IMG/VR virus record: IMGVR_UViG_3300042898_001610
Span: 1-21,830 of that record
Direction: 5' to 3' (one strand)
Source of the DNA: a virus
Length of the DNA stretch: 21,830 nucleotides
This document shows, piece after piece, positions 14,146 to 19,966 of the stretch. Every line of letters begins with the position of its first letter. The stretch's first letter is position 1. The position numbers and the translations under genes were made by a program. Below the pieces are notes generated by a model. It was not told where the DNA came from. It searched no databases and saw nothing but the letters and a program-made list of their open reading frames with translations.

Positions 14146-14729
14146 GCGTGTCGCTGACAGTGCAACAGGACACGGTGCGTTTGCGTGCTAGTGGCAGCGC
14201 GGTGGTTGTGCAGCAGTCGGCGCATGATGTTGTTGCTGCGGGTGTTGCTGGCCCTGCCGGTTCGCTTGGATATTTCGGTGCGTTTTCATCGACACAAACA
14301 CAAACTGTTGGTGCCGGTACTGCCGTCGCGATGACGTTGGACACGGTTGATGATGCGGTTGGTGTGTCGGTTACTGATGGCAGTCGGGTGGTGTTGTCCA
14401 ATCCGGGTGTTTGGAATGTGCAGTTTTCTGCACAGTTGCTGAAAACATCCGGTGGCACTGGCACTGTGTCAATTTGGTTGGCACAGAATGGCAGCCCGGT
14501 GGCGAGGTCATGCACTGATGTGAAGGTGCAGGGCAATGGGACTGAGGAAGTGGCGTCATGGAATTGGGTGGTGCGCACTACCGGGGCCAATGAGTATGTG
14601 CAGGTGATGTGGTCGGACAACACCGGTGATGTCACCTTGTATGCGGTTGGCACCCGTACCGGTCCGGTGCGGCCTGCGGTGCCGTCTGTGATCCTCACAG
14701 TGACCCCCGTATTGGTGAACCCTTACTGA
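14142..14729 (+). CDS. Second jelly-roll tail fibre/receptor-contact protein
   Basis: The 195-aa protein has a short strand-rich N-terminus, a collagen-like AGVAGPAGSLGYFGAF turn near residues 38-53, then a C1q/TNF-like domain. That domain includes TAVAMTLDTVDDAVGVSV, then GVWNVQFSAQLLKTSGGTGT, VSIWLAQNGSPVARS and EYVQVMWSDNTGDVTLYA. Such domains trimerise at the tips of fibres. It starts at GTG 14142 in a GTGA overlap with the preceding gene, which probably couples the two. It is the last gene of the late operon. Confidence 0.7.
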   Translation: MSVSLTVQQDTVRLRASGSAVVVQQSAHDVVAAGVAGPAGSLGYFGAFSSTQTQTVGAGTAVAMTLDTVDDAVGVSVTDGSRVVLSNPGVWNVQFSAQLLKTSGGTGTVSIWLAQNGSPVARSCTDVKVQGNGTEEVASWNWVVRTTGANEYVQVMWSDNTGDVTLYAVGTRTGPVRPAVPSVILTVTPVLVNPY

Positions 14730-14837
14730 CCCCCCCTGATTGTTCTCCGGTTCATGCACACGGCATTCCCCTGCGCCGTGATTGGATGCCAACAGGCTTG
14801 ATTGCCTACTGAGCAAACCCCTATTTGAACCGGCTGC

Positions 14838-14884
14838 AAAGCCCCCCTGCCCCACCGTTTCGGTGCCGGGTGGGGGGGCTTTTT
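14838..14884 (+). terminator. Rho-independent terminator closing the late operon
   Basis: AAAGCCCCCC (14838-14847) pairs with GGGGGGCTTT (14873-14882), extended by CACC/GGTG inside a small bulge, and the 3' arm ends in CTTTTT. A long GC stem plus T-run makes this a strong terminator; the A-run on the 5' side would allow weak function on the other strand. It lies 108 bases after the last late stop. The region 14730-14837 has no gene, only a short CACGGC/GCCGTG hairpin (14759-14780). Confidence 0.88.
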
Positions 14885-14905
14885 GCGTTCCCGGAATCCC
14901 CTGCA

Positions 14906-14957
14906 ATTTGGGGGGTTTGTGGGGGTTGTTGCATGTGTGGCAGATGTGTACTAGAAC
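14906..14957 (+). promoter_or_regulatory. Promoter P1 with conserved upstream G/T-rich element
   Basis: A TTGCAT -35 box (14929-14934) and TAGAAC -10 box (14952-14957) are spaced 17 bases apart, as for actinobacterial housekeeping sigma factors. The 37 bases 14906-14942 are identical to 15601-15637, including ATTTGGGGGGTTTGTGGGGG upstream of the -35. The repeated element could be an operator or activator site. Transcription would start near 14964 and cross a GGGGG/CCCCC hairpin (14972-14986) before the RBS. Confidence 0.65.
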
Positions 14958-14971
14958 TTGTGCATGGGAAC

Positions 14972-15010
14972 GGGGGACCAGCCCCCACCGGAAAGCAAGG
15001 AAAGCAACCA
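14972..15010 (+). promoter_or_regulatory. Leader hairpin and RBS of the first early operon
   Basis: GGGGG (14972-14976) can pair with CCCCC (14982-14986) around a five-base loop. It is followed by AAGGAAAGCAACCA just before ATG 15011. The last 15 leader bases and first 15 coding bases match those at 15686-15715. The hairpin at the 5' end of the mRNA may protect it from decay. Confidence 0.5.
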
Positions 15011-15310
15011 ATGAACACAGCAACCGAAACCAACCTCACCACCGTGGCAGAATCAGCAAAGCAAACTGCCGCCATGATCCGCACCGGCCTGCGCAACCGC
15101 ACCGGCCTTCGCTACTCAGTCACACTTGGACGTGGCACCGCTGCCCACCACATCTACATTTCAGCAGGCAAGGGCGTTGACGAAACTGCTGCCCGCTCTG
15201 CACTGAGTGAAATCCTCAGTTGGCCAACACTCGGCCATCCACTGTGGATTGTCATGGGACACAAGGAACGCCTTGCCATCCTCACCGCCATCACAGGCGG
15301 TGAGGCATGA
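15011..15310 (+). CDS. Unknown early protein (99 aa)
   Basis: The product begins MNTATETNLTTVAESAKQTA and continues with a helical AAMIRTGLRNRTGLRYSVTL segment, a strand HHIYISAGKG and a helix ETAARSALSEIL. A helix-strand-strand-helix layout of this kind occurs in small domains of phage early proteins, but I recognise no family. It is the first gene after promoter P1 and has a strong RBS. Its stop overlaps the next start by 4 bases (ATGA), so both are made from one short transcript. Confidence 0.8.
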   Translation: MNTATETNLTTVAESAKQTAAMIRTGLRNRTGLRYSVTLGRGTAAHHIYISAGKGVDETAARSALSEILSWPTLGHPLWIVMGHKERLAILTAITGGEA

Positions 15311-15546
15311 ACACCAAACTGGCATCAGAACTTGCACCCGGTGACATCATTACGATCCGCACCGAAGTGCCTGCCTACGATTTCGGAATGCGCAACCCGC
15401 AACCGGCAACGGAATGGGTGCAAATCAAACATCGCATTGAACACACCGAACACAACGATGGTGTGGTGAGGCTCTCACTGCACACATGGCACCGCGATTT
15501 CATCAAGTCATATCCTGCCAACCAACAGTTCAACGTTGTCAGTTGA
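15307..15546 (+). CDS. Unknown early protein (79 aa)
   Basis: The small protein contains LASELAPGDIITIRTEVPAY near its start, then a His-rich middle (KHRIEHTEHNDG) and LSLHTWHRDFIKSYP. The LxPGDxI phrase is a common beta-turn in small beta-barrel proteins and suggests a compact beta fold; there are no catalytic motifs I can name. It is coupled to the preceding gene by an ATGA overlap and is the last gene before a hairpin and the second promoter. Confidence 0.78.
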   Translation: MNTKLASELAPGDIITIRTEVPAYDFGMRNPQPATEWVQIKHRIEHTEHNDGVVRLSLHTWHRDFIKSYPANQQFNVVS

Positions 15547-15559
15547 ACCAACCGACACC

Positions 15560-15582
15560 GCCGGGGGAAACGTTCCCCCGGC
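15560..15582 (+). terminator. Perfect 10-bp hairpin after the first early operon
   Basis: GCCGGGGGAA (15560-15569) and TTCCCCCGGC (15573-15582) form a perfect stem with loop ACG. It lies 14 bases after the stop at 15546. There is no T-run, so it may be a weak or factor-aided terminator or an mRNA 3' end stabiliser. A second GC hairpin, CCCCC(15595-15599)/GGGGG, follows directly and ends in TTT, and may take part. Confidence 0.55.
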
Positions 15583-15600
15583 ACCCTGCCACAGCCCCCG

Positions 15601-15652
15601 ATTTGGGGGGTTTGTGGGGGTTGTTGCATGTGTGGCACAGGACTGGTAGACA
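15601..15652 (+). promoter_or_regulatory. Promoter P2, duplicate of P1
   Basis: The -35 TTGCAT (15624-15629) and -10 TAGACA (15647-15652) are again 17 bases apart. The 37 bases 15601-15637 are identical to P1, after which the spacer diverges. The conservation covers the upstream element and -35 but not the downstream spacer, which points to a protein contact surface there. It should drive the long operon from 15701 to WhiB. Confidence 0.65.
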
Positions 15653-15660
15653 ATGGACAT

Positions 15661-15700
15661 GGCCCCGCAGGGGTGGCCCACCAACAAAGGAAAGCAACCA
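15661..15700 (+). promoter_or_regulatory. Leader hairpin and RBS of the second early operon
   Basis: CCCC (15663-15666) pairs with GGGG (15670-15673) around GCA. AAAGGAAAGCAACCA follows up to ATG 15701. The arrangement copies that at 14972-15010 although the hairpin sequence itself is different, so the structure rather than its sequence seems to be kept. Confidence 0.5.
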
Positions 15701-15886
15701 ATGAACACAGCAACCAACACACCCGGATACAACTGCCGCATCACAATCTTTTTTTCAACCAACAAAAACGGGCGACGCCTCGCCCGCTACGTTGCACAGG
15801 GTCGCCCGTTCCGCTCATTCCCTTTGCCGGTTGACACCGCTGAAATCCTCATCGCCACCGGCGGAGCCGACAGGGGGCAGGCATGA
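15701..15886 (+). CDS. Unknown early protein (61 aa)
   Basis: The protein starts MNTAT like the gene behind P1, then reads CRITIFFSTNKNGRRLARYV and QGRPFRSFPLPVDTAEILIA. It is basic, with a short strand and an Arg-rich loop, which could contact nucleic acid, but no family is recognised. The shared first five codons come from the duplicated leader; the remaining sequence is unrelated. The stop overlaps the next ATG (ATGA). Confidence 0.75.
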   Translation: MNTATNTPGYNCRITIFFSTNKNGRRLARYVAQGRPFRSFPLPVDTAEILIATGGADRGQA

Positions 15887-16149
15887 ACACTGAACCCAAG
15901 TTTTTGGCAGTCACCTACACCACCGATGGTGAACCAATCGCATATTGGTTGGGGGGTGAATCTGCGTGTGTGCGGTTTGTGGATCGTGAGCGCGCGCAGG
16001 ATGAACGGGTGACAACCCACACCATCACGCAGGTTGCACCATCAATGACATGGGAACAGGCACGCGATCAAACATTCATACCGGACCCCGATGCCACACG
16101 CAGTGTGGTGTGGTCCGGGACATGGACTGAACTAGAAAGGCACGCATGA
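15883..16149 (+). CDS. Unknown early protein (88 aa)
   Basis: The 88-aa protein contains KFLAVTYTTDGEPIAYWLGG, then a charged CVRFVDRERAQDER and a C-terminal SMTWEQARDQTFIPDPDATR. It looks like a small soluble alpha/beta protein. No motif allows a function. Both ends are ATGA overlaps with neighbours, so it is embedded in the coupled early operon. Confidence 0.75.
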   Translation: MNTEPKFLAVTYTTDGEPIAYWLGGESACVRFVDRERAQDERVTTHTITQVAPSMTWEQARDQTFIPDPDATRSVVWSGTWTELERHA

Positions 16150-16319
16150 ACACTGAATCAATCACTACGGGCGAGGCTGCCCACATGTTGGGGGTGTCAT
16201 CGGAAACGGTGCGCCGCTGGATCAAATCCGGGTATCTGCCCGCAACGTTCCTGCCATCAGGTCAGGCACGCATCACACAACAATCAATCACTGAACTACA
16301 GAACAGGGGAAAACAATGA
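16146..16319 (+). CDS. Excisionase-like helix-turn-helix protein (57 aa)
   Basis: The ATG at 16146 opens a 57-codon frame to TGA 16317-16319. Residues 7-46 read TTGEAAHMLGVSSETVRRWI and then KSGYLPATFLPSGQARI, the classic MerR/excisionase-type HTH (helix-turn-helix_17) with a wing. Such proteins bind DNA as excisionases or small regulators. It is coupled by ATGA overlaps at both ends. With no integrase in view, a regulator of the early promoters P1/P2 is as likely as an excisionase. Confidence 0.87.
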   Translation: MNTESITTGEAAHMLGVSSETVRRWIKSGYLPATFLPSGQARITQQSITELQNRGKQ

Positions 16320-16528
16320 ACATTGAAATCACCAAACATGAGGCAGACCAGTTGCGCACCATTCTTGCCGATGCAATGGCCACCGCTGAACGTTTGATCA
16401 CCCACCCTGATGCATCGGAAGTGTTGGTGCAGCGGTCCACCCTCATTGCCCATGTGTGTTTGTCTGTCATCAACAAAATCACGTTTGAACAAACCCGCAC
16501 CAGTGGCACAAAGAATTTGAGGGGTTGA
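16316..16528 (+). CDS. Unknown small helical protein (70 aa)
   Basis: The 70-aa product is almost wholly helical: ITKHEADQLRTILADAMATA, then ERLITHPDASEVLVQRSTLI and AHVCLSVINKI. It begins with ATGAACATTGAA, similar to its upstream neighbours. It overlaps the HTH gene by four bases and might be its partner, but nothing proves this. Family not recognised. Confidence 0.75.
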   Translation: MNIEITKHEADQLRTILADAMATAERLITHPDASEVLVQRSTLIAHVCLSVINKITFEQTRTSGTKNLRG

Positions 16529-16529
16529 A

Positions 16530-16811
16530 ATGTCTGAAATGAAACGGGCCTACACCCAAACCACCGATGCAATTGAACTGTTCAGGCAGGGCATCACGGA
16601 ACATTGCCGTGCCGATTCATACCAAAACATGTGCAACATGCTGCATCAACGCGCCAACCTGCACATTGATACCGCCATTCACATGGTGTTGGATGCGTTG
16701 CACTTAGACCACACCCATGATGCTGATGTGTGGGCCACCCTCGCAGACACCAACAAACCGGTGGATGACACAGTGGCCATGTTGTTTGATTTGAAGGCGG
16801 TGAACCGGTGA
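16530..16811 (+). CDS. Unknown His-rich helical protein (93 aa)
   Basis: The protein is helical with many histidines and two cysteines: TTDAIELFRQGITEHCRADS, YQNMCNMLHQRANLHIDTAI, then VLDALHLDHTHDADVWATLA. The repeated His/Asp pairs (LHLDHTHD) could bind a metal ion, but the order does not match a known HD or hydrolase motif. GAGGGGTTGAA gives a strong RBS at ATG 16530. Its stop overlaps the next GTG. Confidence 0.75.
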   Translation: MSEMKRAYTQTTDAIELFRQGITEHCRADSYQNMCNMLHQRANLHIDTAIHMVLDALHLDHTHDADVWATLADTNKPVDDTVAMLFDLKAVNR

Positions 16812-17104
16812 GCGCAACCGTGCAATGTGCATTGTGCAATCAACGTTTCAACGCAGGGACCGCAGCGCACCGGGTCGCAGAATTCAACCGGCACCAATGC
16901 AACCAACTGCCCCCCATCGATGACACCCCATCCATTCCGGCAGGCATCATGGTGATGGCTGCACTGCTCACCGCATTCATGGTTGCCGCATGGATTGTTC
17001 AATGGCTGGCAAATGCCGCATGGTTCACCCCGGTGGCCCTGTTCGCAATCATCTGCATTGCAGGTGTCGCCGTGTTCAAACTGACAGAAGGGAATGCACA
17101 GTGA
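16808..17104 (+). CDS. Zinc-finger membrane protein, two TM helices
   Basis: The 98-aa product begins with a probable zinc site (Cys7, Cys10, His29, Cys31), then a Pro-rich linker and two hydrophobic helices at about 46-66 and 72-92. The N-terminal finger would face the cytoplasm. Small phage membrane proteins of this form could take part in superinfection exclusion or membrane anchoring, but no family is recognised. It begins with GTG 16808 in a GTGA overlap and itself overlaps a following micro-gene. Confidence 0.75.
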   Translation: MSATVQCALCNQRFNAGTAAHRVAEFNRHQCNQLPPIDDTPSIPAGIMVMAALLTAFMVAAWIVQWLANAAWFTPVALFAIICIAGVAVFKLTEGNAQ

Positions 17105-17187
17105 AACAGGCATGGCCGTTGATTGTGTGTGCCGTATTGTTCGCCACCGTACTGGCATGGGCGCATGCGATCAGTCAGGGGTTGTGA
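17101..17187 (+). CDS. 28-residue membrane micro-protein
   Basis: GTG 17101 overlaps the preceding stop (GTGA) and opens 28 codons ending at TGA 17185-17187. The next gene's ATG shares the last base of that stop. The product, with a KQAWP start, a hydrophobic core LIVCAVLFATVLAWAHAI and a short polar end, is a single TM helix. Perfect fit between two coupled neighbours and a clean hydrophobic profile argue for translation. It may partner the two-TM protein encoded upstream. Confidence 0.65.
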   Translation: MKQAWPLIVCAVLFATVLAWAHAISQGL

Positions 17188-17516
17188 TGGCGAACCCCAA
17201 CAAAATCAAAGGCGACGCAGCAGAACGCGAGACCACCCGCTACCTGCAAGGGTCAGGGTTCACCGCCTCGCGAATTCCTGCCGGATCAAACGCCGATATT
17301 GGTGATGTCTGGTTGCCACCCCCATTGCCTGCGGTGCAAGTGAAGAACGTTGCCAAACTGGATTTGTCAGGTTGGTGCGATCAGGTAGCGGAACAGGCAT
17401 TGAACGCCAACCGTGAATGCGGTGTGGTAGTTCACAAACGTCGGGGCAAATCTGATCCCGGTGATTGGTATGTCACTATGACGTTGGAAACATTCACAAA
17501 ACTTTTGAAAGGCTGA
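17187..17516 (+). CDS. Holliday junction resolvase-like PD-(D/E)XK nuclease
   Basis: The 109-aa protein reads KIKGDAAERETTRYLQGSGF with Glu13/Glu15, then PAGSNADIGDVWLPPPLPAV and QVKNVAKLDLSGWCDQV. The series Glu13, Asp40, Gln51-x-Lys53 fits the archaeal-Hjc-like/VRR-type nuclease core, with Gln in the place of the usual Glu. In phages such enzymes resolve branched DNA before packaging. The following DQVAEQALNANRECGVVVHK helix-strand pair is also usual for this fold. CAGGGGTTGTG sits just before ATG 17187. Confidence 0.8.
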   Translation: MANPNKIKGDAAERETTRYLQGSGFTASRIPAGSNADIGDVWLPPPLPAVQVKNVAKLDLSGWCDQVAEQALNANRECGVVVHKRRGKSDPGDWYVTMTLETFTKLLKG

Positions 17517-17518
17517 TC

Positions 17519-17728
17519 ATGGACACATTCAATTTGGACACAATGAACCGCACATGGGATTTGTTACTGGCAGCGGCCAACAATGATGAACCGGACATGG
17601 AACTTTATTTGGATGCTGCCGATGCGTTGCACACATGTTTGGAACGCATCGATCATTTGGAACAAATCCAATCCAATTTGCGGGCCGAACTGCAACGGCA
17701 CCGTTCTATGGAAGCGGCAGGATATTGA
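17519..17728 (+). CDS. Unknown small acidic helical protein (69 aa)
   Basis: The protein is mainly helical and acidic: NLDTMNRTWDLLLAAANNDE, then LYLDAADALHTCLERIDHLE and IQSNLRAELQRHRS. The last half has a coiled-coil look. GAAAGGCTGATC gives a good RBS for ATG 17519. Its stop overlaps the TTG start of WhiB, so the two are probably coupled. Family not recognised. Confidence 0.75.
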   Translation: MDTFNLDTMNRTWDLLLAAANNDEPDMELYLDAADALHTCLERIDHLEQIQSNLRAELQRHRSMEAAGY

Positions 17729-18093
17729 ACACGCAACTGGAACCACCTGAACGGTGGGCAGACAAAGCCGCATGCAAAGGCATGCTGCAAACTTTCTACG
17801 CAAACCCCAACAACAAAAAAATGATGGACAACGCAGTGGCCGTTTGTTTCACCTGTCCGGTTGTGATGCCATGCCAACAATGGGCATTGGCGAACCATGA
17901 GGAACATGGCGTGTGGGGTGGCATGACACCTGAACAGCGGTTGCGGATGATTGGGGCGAAACCGAAGCGTGCTGCCACTGTTTCATGTGGCACATCATCC
18001 GGGTATGTGAAGGGTTGCCGGTGCGATCAATGCCGACAGGCTCACACCGCAGCGGTGCGGGAATACAGGCAACGCCAGCGTGCCAACCGGTGA
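17725..18093 (+). CDS. WhiB-family regulator with second cysteine-rich domain
   Basis: Residues 10-75 form a WhiB domain: RWADKAACKG with Cys17, CFTCPVVMPC with Cys41, Cys44 and Cys50, and the HGVWGGMTPEQR turn. The four cysteines should hold an iron-sulfur cluster, and WhiB proteins bind the housekeeping sigma factor of Actinobacteria. Residues 86-122 add CGTSSGYVKGCRCDQCRQAH and a basic end; Cys88, Cys98, Cys100 and Cys103 could bind zinc or DNA. The best start is TTG 17725 overlapping the preceding stop (TTGA), with GGCAGGA upstream; an ATG at 17635 would overlap far more. Confidence 0.92.
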   Translation: MNTQLEPPERWADKAACKGMLQTFYANPNNKKMMDNAVAVCFTCPVVMPCQQWALANHEEHGVWGGMTPEQRLRMIGAKPKRAATVSCGTSSGYVKGCRCDQCRQAHTAAVREYRQRQRANR

Positions 18094-18096
18094 CTG

Positions 18097-18336
18097 TCAC
18101 AGGGTGCGGGTACGGTTTCGATACCAGCGAACTGCGCCGGTGCCGTTGACAATCTGCCACATCACAAACATGGCCAAAAAGCCGGGCTGACCGGTGACAA
18201 TCGAGAACACACACCACGGCCATGAATGCAACATCACAATCACAAACCCCCACCATCGGCCACGGCCAACAAACCACTGACCAACAACACCGACCAGTTC
18301 ACAACACAACAAAATCCACGGCCACATGTGGGCCAT
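18097..18336 (-). CDS. Small W/G-rich membrane protein, the only minus-strand gene
   Basis: On the minus strand, ATG at 18336 opens 79 codons to TGA 18099-18097. The product is hydrophobic with three likely TM segments: MAHMWPWILLCCELVGVVGQ, a WFVGRGRWWGFVIVMLHSW turn-helix and VTGQPGFLAMFVMWQIVN, then a basic Arg-rich end. The GR-x-WWG and TGQ-GF pattern is one I know from small actinophage membrane proteins. No plus-strand gene fills this 265-base gap. The gene faces WhiB tail to tail with three bases between them. An upstream ATG (18369) would add 11 residues but overlap the divergent nuclease start. Confidence 0.75.
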   Translation of the reverse strand: MAHMWPWILLCCELVGVVGQWFVGRGRWWGFVIVMLHSWPWCVFSIVTGQPGFLAMFVMWQIVNGTGAVRWYRNRTRTL

Positions 18337-18358
18337 TCTAAACGGGAGCAAACAAACA

Positions 18359-19921
18359 ATGACAAACATAATTGGGCAACCAGTGTCCGATGCGGTGCGC
18401 CGTGACAGGTGGGGCCGCTATCAGGTGCTACCGCCGCAAGGTGGAAAGGTCACCGGGTACACGCGCGCCACCACAGTGGCCAAAGCGTTGGACGACACCA
18501 GTTCACTGATGACATGGAACGCACGAATGACCGCATTGGGATTGGCGGCGCGCGCCGATCTGTACGGGCTACTCACTGCCGCCGATCCTGATGACCGCAA
18601 AACAATTGATGGGATTTGCAAACGGGCCAGTGAAGCCGGGGGTGCAACCGTCAGGCGTGATCTAGGTACTGCCATTCATGCCATGTTGGAACAGTCCTAC
18701 ACCAACCCCAACTATCAGGCACCACCGCAGTACGCAGCAGATGTTGCCGCAGTGCATCAGGCACTGGCCGATGCAGGTGCGCGTGTGCTGCCGGAATATG
18801 TGGAACGCATGGTGGTGCTGGATGCGTATGAAATTGCTGGCACATGTGATGGTGTGTTGGAAATCGGTGGGGAACGGTTCCTGTTCGACAACAAAACGGG
18901 ATCACTGACCAGCCTGAAATTTGGAAACCTTGCATGGGCAATTCAAATGGCGATCTACGCACACGCTGATGCGCTCTACACACAAGGTGTGGCCGCTGAC
19001 GGTTCGCAGGACATTCGTGAACCAATGCCTGCGGTCAGTCGGGAACGTGCCGTGATCATTCACATTGAACCGGGCAGCGCACATTGCACATTGCATTGGG
19101 TGGACCTCACCGCCGGATTTGAGGCGTTGCAGGTTGCGATGCAGGTGCGACAGTTCCGGAAAGTGAAACCGTTGCAACCGTTCACACCCACCGAATCACT
19201 GCCCGCAATGGCTGCAACGATCACCCCTGAAACGGTTGATGACGATTGGCGCAAGTCTGTGCGGGAACGGTTGGGGGTGATCCTTGCGAATCCTGAGGCC
19301 AAACAGATGGTGGCCTATTCATGGCCTGAGGCGGTGCCAACTTTGAAATCAGGGGACCCCATCAGCATTGAACAGGGTGACCGGATCATCGCCATGTTGA
19401 CGATGATTGAACGTGAACACCAACTACCATTCCCCACCATTGCCCCTGTATTGGCCCCTGTTGCCCGTGCAAAGCCAAAACGGGCACCTGCCCCCGATGA
19501 GGGGCGCGAGGTCACACAGGCCGAAATAGAGGGTCTGACGGCATTGGCACAAGAACTGCCCGAAAACTGTCGGGCCATTGTCAATGACGTGATGAAAGCC
19601 TGCACAAAAGCCAACCGGCCAATCAGATTGACCGGGCGAGGCGGCAAACCAACCGAACAGCGACTGGAAGTATGCAAAGCACTAGTAGCCCTAGCCCATT
19701 TCGATGATGTGCAATTGATCATGGCCGCAGTTGCTATTGCCACAGGGGTGGCGCGTAATAATGCAGACTCATTGGGTGACGTGTTGGGTGGTCTCACTAT
19801 CGAACAGGCACGCAATGCGCAGGGTGTTGCCAAAGAAATTGCAGCCGGGTCATTGATCCCAATGTGGGATGACGACGGCAACGCATATTTGTTTGGCGAC
19901 TGGCCACCGGTCACAAAGTGA
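18359..19921 (+). CDS. RecB/Cas4-like PD-(D/E)XK exonuclease
   Basis: The 520-aa protein carries the RecB-type nuclease motifs: GTAIHAM with His107, AGTCDGVLEI with Asp164 and LFDNKTG with Asp177 and Lys179. A later AWAIQMAIYAHA helix is the usual QxxxY-type motif. Such enzymes degrade double-stranded DNA ends for recombination or host genome recycling. Residues about 380-520 form a helical extension (TQAEIEGLTALAQELPENCR and more) of unknown role. GGGAGC precedes ATG 18359. The SSB-like gene follows after 45 bases, suggesting a recombination pair. Confidence 0.88.
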   Translation: MTNIIGQPVSDAVRRDRWGRYQVLPPQGGKVTGYTRATTVAKALDDTSSLMTWNARMTALGLAARADLYGLLTAADPDDRKTIDGICKRASEAGGATVRRDLGTAIHAMLEQSYTNPNYQAPPQYAADVAAVHQALADAGARVLPEYVERMVVLDAYEIAGTCDGVLEIGGERFLFDNKTGSLTSLKFGNLAWAIQMAIYAHADALYTQGVAADGSQDIREPMPAVSRERAVIIHIEPGSAHCTLHWVDLTAGFEALQVAMQVRQFRKVKPLQPFTPTESLPAMAATITPETVDDDWRKSVRERLGVILANPEAKQMVAYSWPEAVPTLKSGDPISIEQGDRIIAMLTMIEREHQLPFPTIAPVLAPVARAKPKRAPAPDEGREVTQAEIEGLTALAQELPENCRAIVNDVMKACTKANRPIRLTGRGGKPTEQRLEVCKALVALAHFDDVQLIMAAVAIATGVARNNADSLGDVLGGLTIEQARNAQGVAKEIAAGSLIPMWDDDGNAYLFGDWPPVTK

Positions 19922-19966
19922 CCACGGCAAACAACAACACAAACAACAACAGAAACGGAAACAACA
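19922..19966 (+). promoter_or_regulatory. A/C-only unstructured leader before the SSB-like gene
   Basis: The spacer is almost wholly A and C in repeated AACAAC/ACAAAC units with one weak purine stretch (AGAAACGGAAAC) as RBS. Lack of G and T means it cannot fold, which usually favours ribosome loading on a heavily translated gene. It lacks promoter boxes. Confidence 0.5.

Noticed and set aside
13982-14698. Long minus-strand open frame (238 codons)
   Set aside because: It is the antisense of the two distal tail genes; composition is Thr/Pro/Val-rich without motifs and the plus-strand genes have clear family marks and coupled starts.
14906-14925. G-quadruplex in the G-rich promoter repeat
   Set aside because: Only two G-runs are close together; four are needed, and a protein-binding element explains the conservation better.
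14841-15010. Phage attachment or replication origin site near the promoter repeats
   Set aside because: Repeats are explained by promoters and leaders; there are no iterons, AT-rich melting region, or integrase gene.
17635-17724. ATG start giving WhiB 30 extra residues
   Set aside because: It would overlap most of the preceding gene's second half, and the added residues look unlike WhiB N-termini; TTG 17725 fits the coupling style.
18090-18149. 19-codon GTG frame overlapping the WhiB stop (GTGA)
   Set aside because: Although it copies the coupling pattern, it is too short and lies antisense to the end of a well-supported minus-strand membrane gene.
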